A DNA stretch of 64,000 nucleotides from Epithemia pelagica (taxonomy: Eukaryota > Bacillariophyta > Bacillariophyceae > Surirellales > Surirellaceae): positions 1,736,001 to 1,800,000 of the forward strand of contig OX337231.1 in NCBI GenBank assembly GCA_946965045.2. The letters are read 5' to 3'. Positions 61,812 to 64,000 of the stretch are shown in pieces. The notes under the pieces are model-generated. The model did no database searches and was not told where the DNA came from. It saw nothing but the letters and a program-made list of their open reading frames with translations. A program made the position numbers and the translations under genes. Each line of letters begins with the position of its first letter. The stretch's first letter is position 1.

Positions 61812-62918
61812 TCACGAAGGCGGAAACCAGCCAAGGAGCTTTCCACTAACCACCATGGTATCGATGCTGTCACGCTTAACGTCTGCAAAGCTATCCCTTG
61901 CATCTTGTTGAATTTGAGGTTTCAAGTTATCCTGGATATCCCCACGTTTCGTCATTTGATCCTGAAAGGAAAGGAAGATTTTAGATAACGAGAGAATGAA
62001 TCGTTTTATAGAGTCACAAGATGAACATACCAGGATCATTTCCAACGTGCGTGTCAGTCCAACATCTTGCGATGTTGCATATTCCAAATGAGACTGAAAC
62101 GTTATAGCATACGGTGTGACCGTTTCGTCAGGAGTTTTAGAACGTTTGCGTGCATGTTGAGCTTGTTCGGTTGTGCTGAAATATGCCGCCGCGTGGACTG
62201 GAACAATTTTGTCTCCCCCTAGAGACAACGCTGTGTCTGGCAATTTGATGACATGGTCGCCATGTGTCGCATACAAGTCAATAACTTCCTTCCCTAAGAG
62301 ATTCTGGCCTGTTTGGCTAGCACGAAAAGACACTCTTCCAGCTCGAGAGGTGTAACCCGAGGGCAGGGATTGAGTTGGTCCTTCATTGCCCGAACCAACA
62401 GTATGATTGATGTCCTCGTTGTCATTGGGAGCCTCTTTGTCGTTTGCTATTTTTGCTGCTTCTCCGTAAAGATAAAATGAATGAGCCAAAAGTTGGTGAC
62501 CAAAGCATATGCCGAGAGTAGGGATCTCTTGTCTAACAAGTTCTTCTTGAATCACATGCTTTAACTTGTCAATCCATGGAACGTTTTCCTCGTAGGCAGA
62601 AGAGAGAGAGCCAGGCAAAATTACACCAGAGAATTCACTCCAGGTCGAGGGATAATTCTGAAGCTTGGCGTTGTAGACGTGAATCGATATACTCCATAAG
62701 ACGTCATGACGAGCACATTCGGCAGCTTGAGCAATCAAGTCTAGAAAGAGCGCGGCGGTATGTTCTTCTGGTCCATACCCAATGGCATCTTCACATCCCA
62801 AGAACGCGAGGTCCAAGGAGTACGATATGCTTGAAGAAGAATCTCCAGATTCTTGACGAAGTATTGGAACGTTGCTGGTTTTGTTAGTGGACGTTGACCT
62901 TTCATATTCATACGCCAT
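61812..62918 (-). CDS. Class I glutamine amidotransferase-like protein
   Basis: 345 aa if the predicted intron is spliced, 368 if not. The GATase1 core is clear: GVILPGSLSSAYEENVPWIDKL, the nucleophile elbow LGICFGHQLLAHSF (Cys-151), and the His-Glu pair in FQSHLEYA (about 286-290). Between them sits an acidic insert (NDKEAPNDNEDINHTVGSG). A 69-nt segment (62030-61962) begins GTATGT and ends TTTCAG; it is a multiple of three with no stop, so it can be retained as 23 extra residues. I infer exons 62918-62031 and 61961-61812. No synthetase domain follows, so the ammonia acceptor is unknown; GATase1 proteins of this kind include gamma-glutamyl peptidases. Confidence 0.8.
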   Translation of the reverse strand: MAYEYERSTSTNKTSNVPILRQESGDSSSSISYSLDLAFLGCEDAIGYGPEEHTAALFLDLIAQAAECARHDVLWSISIHVYNAKLQNYPSTWSEFSGVILPGSLSSAYEENVPWIDKLKHVIQEELVRQEIPTLGICFGHQLLAHSFYLYGEAAKIANDKEAPNDNEDINHTVGSGNEGPTQSLPSGYTSRAGRVSFRASQTGQNLLGKEVIDLYATHGDHVIKLPDTALSLGGDKIVPVHAAAYFSTTEQAQHARKRSKTPDETVTPYAITFQSHLEYATSQDVGLTRTLEMILVCSSCDSIKRFILSLSKIFLSFQDQMTKRGDIQDNLKPQIQQDARDSFADVKRDSIDTMVVSGKLLGWFPPS

Positions 62919-64000
62919 GGTGACGATGCCGACTAGACGGGTTCATTGCGTTCATTTCCGAAAAATTCGGGGGAGCCCCTCCATCCGAGGGGGAATCGCG
63001 CATGTCCACTTTCCAAAATTTCTCTTCCTTCATCAACTCACGATCAGAAGATGCCCTGGAGCTACGCGTTCTCTTGATTTGAAATCATGGAACGACCGGT
63101 CGAAACAAACTCATGAACATGTCAGTGTCCACGCTAGTGTGATGGTGGGTTGGGGTTGGGGTGTTGGAAGTTACTTACGCGCTGTAAACCTCGGCGCAGT
63201 CGGATCGAATCGGAAAGTTGGTCACCGGCTCTCGATTGTGCGTGATTTCATGAACGACAAATTTGACCAAGAGAAAGATTTGCAGTCTCGAACAAAGGTA
63301 TCAACACTATTTCTGTCAAGTTTCTCTTTATTCATCCATTCAAGAACGGCATTGGTCGGGTGGCCCGATTGCAGTTCAGCTGCGTTTTGCGAACGACACG
63401 GATGTTCCTGTGTCGCTGAGTGCTCCAAGAAATGTTGGCACACTTTACGATGCTCAGGGACTGAGTACAAAGCTCTATATTGCCTCGCTGCCTTGGTCGC
63501 CAAATGCGCCGCCGAAACTGCTTGGAACGCGAACTACGTCCTTTCGCCACCAATGGACATTCGACACACCAACCCTGTCAATTGACGGTGAAAAGGATTT
63601 ACTGTCACCCAGAAAAGTTGTTATTGCCGGAGCCGTTGCCGCTGCGCTTGCTCGTAGCTTCGGGTCGACTCGGAGCCATCGGGGTTTCATCAAAAACAAC
63701 CCATTCTCCTTTTCACGTTGTCTACTTTATTTTATCTTCGAGAATGACCTGACGAGCTCGTTCTACACTACAGTACCCCGTCGGTCCCTGGTGTCACTGC
63801 CAATAGCACTCTACGTTAGCATATCCTGCTGACCGACAGCCAAAACAACGAACAGCGTAATGCTTTGCAGCAATTATCTTGGCAACAAGTGGTTCAGCTC
63901 GGGTGGTAATGCCATTATTTCGCAAATTATGAGGTACTTTATCATCACTTGCGTTTCCTAGAGAGAGAATGCTTATTGTCCTTGCCGTTGTTGAAAGATG
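62919..64000 (+). other. Possible partial multi-exon gene at window end
   Basis: From about 63340 to 63700 a plus frame reads plausibly (GGPIAVQLRFANDTDVPVSLSAPRN, YIASLPWSPNAPPKLLGTR, VVIAGAVAAALARSF), then loses character. A second short stretch (LVLHYSTPSVPGVTANSTLR then stop) appears in another frame at about 63753-63813. These may be exons of an unidentified gene, or a decayed one. I could not place splice sites with confidence. 62919-63260 holds the promoter of the amidotransferase gene. Confidence 0.2.

Overview
The window reads as nuclear DNA of a photosynthetic stramenopile, most likely a diatom. Genes are short and dense, on both strands, with small GT-AG introns (about 65-115 nt). 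At least seven predicted proteins start with a signal peptide, and several have an aromatic residue at or near the predicted cleavage site (TTAFSS, VSAFVHP, TAAFTP), as in diatom plastid import signals. One gene encodes a DUF6824-type domain that is expanded in diatoms. The species cannot be named from the sequence. Many longest open frames begin at GTG or TTG; I moved those starts to the first sensible ATG.

Layout. 1-2.08 kb is non-coding, with hairpins and a 0.9-kb element bounded by inverted repeats. 2.1-6.3 kb holds a PLAC8 protein, a PPR protein and a likely thylakoid-lumen protein. 6.5-9.35 kb is a histone cluster (H2A and H2B divergent, then H1). 9.8-20.8 kb holds B12-dependent methylmalonyl-CoA mutase, an ornithine cyclodeaminase/mu-crystallin homologue, a SET-domain protein, a plastid fibrillin, a protein of four HRDC-like repeats and a CS-domain protein. 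21.0-22.4 kb is a divergent H3/H4 pair. 22.6-25.2 kb is a mosaic: the C-terminal scrap of a second thioesterase gene, a broken TIR domain, and a P-loop NTPase/nuclease-like gene of Crinkler/RHS type. 25.2-28.0 kb holds an ER-type (KDEL) acyl-protein thioesterase, a plastid-type TadA deaminase and a secreted FKBP.

28.6-36.7 kb has a pentameric ligand-gated channel homologue and a methyltransferase-MYND gene that diverge from each other. Their shared promoter is split by a 4.6-kb inverted-repeat element whose only large ORF is a ubiquitin-specific-protease-like protein; a smaller element is nested inside it. 36.7-49.3 kb holds an F-box/LamG-like protein, a probable lumenal histidine phosphatase, a polytopic membrane protein, an HD hydrolase, a plastid KEA K+/H+ antiporter, an alkaline ceramidase and a membrane-anchored methyltransferase-like protein. 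49.8-62.9 kb holds a secreted Asp/Tyr-rich Cys protein, a mitochondrial carrier, an amino-acid transporter, two plastid proteins, the DUF6824 protein and a class I glutamine amidotransferase. The last kilobase may hold part of another gene.

The strongest common thread is the histone set. All five genes (H1, H2A, H2B, H3, H4) end in the same histone-mRNA-type stem-loop 28-50 nt after the stop codon, although four of the five have introns. E2F-like sites lie in the three histone promoter regions. This points to S-phase, stem-loop-processed histone mRNAs. I give splice sites where the sequence supports them; none has been tested against transcripts.
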